A DNA stretch of 64,000 bases, taken from the NCBI RefSeq assembly GCF_009827305.1, contig NZ_WTYJ01000001.1, positions 1-64,000 of the forward strand, given 5' to 3'. The translations under genes and the position numbers were made by a program. The notes beneath the pieces are model-generated. The model saw only the letters and a program-made list of their open reading frames with translations, had not been told where the DNA came from and did no database searches. This DNA comes from Croceibacterium xixiisoli (GTDB lineage Bacteria > Pseudomonadota > Alphaproteobacteria > Sphingomonadales > Sphingomonadaceae). This document shows positions 62,367-64,000 of the stretch, in pieces; within the stretch, counting starts at the first letter, position 1; every line of letters starts with the position of its first letter.

Positions 62367-63623
62367 TTACTGGTTCATCGTCGCGAAGAAGTCTTCGTTG
62401 GTCTTGGAATCCTTCATCTTGTCGAGCAGGAATTCCATCGAATCCACCGTGCCCATCTGCATCAGGATCCGGCGCAGCACCCACATCTTGGAAAGCTGTT
62501 CCTTGGGCACCAGCAGCTCTTCCTTGCGCGTGCCGGACTTGCCGACATCCAGCGCCGGGAAGATGCGCTTATCCGCCACCTTGCGGTCCAGCACGATTTC
62601 CGAATTGCCCGTGCCCTTGAATTCTTCGAAGATCACTTCGTCCATCCGGCTGCCGGTATCGATCAGCGCCGTTGCGATGATGGACAGCGAACCGCCTTCC
62701 TCGATATTGCGCGCCGCACCAAAGAAACGCTTCGGCCGCTGCAGCGCATTGGCATCCACACCACCGGTCAGCACCTTGCCCGAAGACGGCACGACCGTGT
62801 TGTAGGCGCGGCCCAGGCGGGTGATGGAATCCAGCAGGATCACCACGTCCTTCTTGTGCTCGACCAGGCGCTTTGCCTTTTCGATAACCATTTCAGCAAC
62901 TTGCACGTGGCGGCTCGCGGGTTCGTCGAAAGTGGAGGAAATCACCTCTCCCTTCACGCTGCGCTGCATGTCGGTCACTTCTTCCGGGCGTTCATCGACC
63001 AGCAGCACCAGCAGGAACACTTCGGGGTGGTTGTCCGTGATCGCCTTGGCAATATTCTGCAGCAGCACGGTCTTGCCGGTGCGCGGCGGCGCCACGATCA
63101 GGGCGCGCTGGCCCTTGCCCTGCGGGCTGATCAGATCGATCACCCGCGCGCTCTTGTCCTTCACGGTCGGATCGACCGTGTCGAGCACCAGCCGTTCCTC
63201 GGGGTAGAGCGGGGTCAGATTGTCGAAATTGGTCCGGTGACGCACGGCATCGGGATCATCGTAATTGACCTTCAGCAGCTTCGTCAGCGCGAAATAGCGC
63301 TCGCCGTCACGCGGGGCGCGGATTTCGCCTTCTACCGTGTCACCGGTGCGCAGGCCCCATTTGCGGACCTGATTGGGCGACACATAGATATCGTCGGGGC
63401 CGGCCAGATAATTCGCCTCCGGCGAACGCAGGAACCCGAAACCGTCCTGCAGCACCTCGATCGTGCCGATGCCCAGGATCTCTTCGCCCTCTTCGGCCAC
63501 TTCCTTCAGGATGCCGAACATCAGATCCTGCCGGCGCATGGTCGATGCCCCTTCCACGCCGAGCTCCTCGGCCATGGACACCAGCTCAGCCGGCGCTCTT
63601 TTTTTCAGTTCTTTCAAATGCAT
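62367..63623 (-). CDS. rho: Transcription termination factor Rho
   Basis: A 418-residue hexameric RNA helicase that ends transcription. The RNA-binding N-domain runs to about 130 ([21 protein letters not shown]). The ATPase has Walker [14 protein letters not shown], Walker [15 protein letters not shown]-type residues and the R-loop [20 protein letters not shown]. No Lys-rich insertion of the Actinobacteria type is present. It lies between hemJ and the mnmE group, the usual place near the origin in this class. Confidence 0.97.
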   Translation of the reverse strand: MHLKELKKRAPAELVSMAEELGVEGASTMRRQDLMFGILKEVAEEGEEILGIGTIEVLQDGFGFLRSPEANYLAGPDDIYVSPNQVRKWGLRTGDTVEGEIRAPRDGERYFALTKLLKVNYDDPDAVRHRTNFDNLTPLYPEERLVLDTVDPTVKDKSARVIDLISPQGKGQRALIVAPPRTGKTVLLQNIAKAITDNHPEVFLLVLLVDERPEEVTDMQRSVKGEVISSTFDEPASRHVQVAEMVIEKAKRLVEHKKDVVILLDSITRLGRAYNTVVPSSGKVLTGGVDANALQRPKRFFGAARNIEEGGSLSIIATALIDTGSRMDEVIFEEFKGTGNSEIVLDRKVADKRIFPALDVGKSGTRKEELLVPKEQLSKMWVLRRILMQMGTVDSMEFLLDKMKDSKTNEDFFATMNQ

Positions 63624-63865
63624 GAGATATTTCCAGATCAGTGAGAAGCCGGCAGGTCTAAGGGCTTGGAGAAAGCAGACCCGGCTGCGCGAAGAATGGC
63701 AGCCTCAGCCGGAGAAGGCGCAAAATATGGCCTCCCCGTGATGGCGTCAATTCGCAATCACGCAGGAAAATTTCCATCCGCCGCAGATTCAGACCGGATG
63801 CAGGCCGCAGCGGTTTGTTTGAGGCCCCGGATCAGAAGGGCCCCATCGTCAGAAAGGATCCCTCA

Positions 63866-64000
63866 TCAAAAAGGTCTGGCCACCACCAGGATCACGATCA
63901 GCGCTGCGGCAACGCCCGGCACTTCGTTCAGCATCCGCAGCGCCTTGCCGGAAAGGCTCCGCTCGCCCCGCGCCAGCTTCCTGGCATAGGACGACAGGAA
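63866..64000 (-). CDS. hemJ: Protoporphyrinogen oxidase HemJ, C-terminal fragment (cut by window edge)
   Basis: The last 44 codons of a gene running off the right edge. The residues ending LRMLNEVPGVAAALIVILVV and ARPF match the C-terminal helix of HemJ, the membrane protein that oxidises protoporphyrinogen IX in many alphaproteobacteria. The partial length limits certainty. In related genomes hemE and the replication origin lie beyond it. HemB at 41069-42064 serves an earlier step. Confidence 0.82.
   Translation of the reverse strand, partial: FLSSYARKLARGERSLSGKALRMLNEVPGVAAALIVILVVARPF

Overview
The window is a GC-rich stretch of alphaproteobacterial chromosome, almost certainly from the order Sphingomonadales. 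The evidence is the CtrA-pathway regulator SciP, the DUF1013 cell-cycle regulator TrcR, a DUF6489 protein, a plant-like CbbY phosphatase, Sphingomonas-type M23 peptidase/bactofilin genes, and the order hemJ-rho-DUF6489-mnmE-mnmG-rsmG-parA-parB. No transposase, integrase, phage gene or CRISPR array was seen. Genus cannot be fixed from sequence alone.

Layout, left to right. 1-691 holds no convincing gene and ends at a tRNA-Gly(CCC). After a small membrane protein and a secreted protein comes a four-gene operon, 2177-5548 (class II aldolase, CbbY-type phosphatase, DhaL-like and DhaK-like kinase subunits), closed by a strong terminator. A reverse-strand block follows: acetyltransferase, DUF445 protein, and an RND pump with its adaptor (5621-11990). 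Next come a YeaQ-family protein, sciP, mnmA, a NylB-like serine hydrolase, pdxH, a CbpA-type DnaJ, YihY and fabI. wecC/wecB make UDP-ManNAcA. A long reverse-strand housekeeping run follows (proA-nadD-rsfS-rlmH-envC-like-ctpA-dsbB-coq7-secreted protein, 22620-29865). Then an M23 peptidase overlapping a bactofilin, trcR, a GT4/metallophosphatase pair, a quinone oxidoreductase, clpA, hemB, an alcohol dehydrogenase, and a third LytM-type protein.

From 45108 a forward cluster carries a Suv3-type RNA helicase, an S4 protein, fdxA and carD. It is followed by a GIN-domain protein, a small lipoprotein, a second Coq7-family protein, Sua5/TsaC, a DUF815 ATPase, a sorbosone dehydrogenase, free-Met-sulfoxide reductase and a glycine-zipper protein. 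The right end is the chromosome-segregation region: parB, parA, rsmG, mnmG, mnmE, DUF6489, rho and the 3' end of hemJ, with three parS sites at 58050, 58412 and 60571. By analogy with Caulobacter (hemE beside the origin), oriC should lie a short way beyond the right edge.

Most of the window is conserved core genome. The least explained items are: the aldolase/CbbY/DAK operon, which has a xylulose-bisphosphate-phosphatase-like enzyme with no RuBisCO in view; a ~100-bp two-hairpin intergenic repeat present in two inverted copies, each supplying part of the adjoining stop codon; a terminator-like hairpin between the trcR promoter and its ribosome binding site; an MnmE without a recognisable NKxD motif; and two Coq7-family genes 27 kb apart. 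All functional calls rest on motif recognition by eye; no database search was run.
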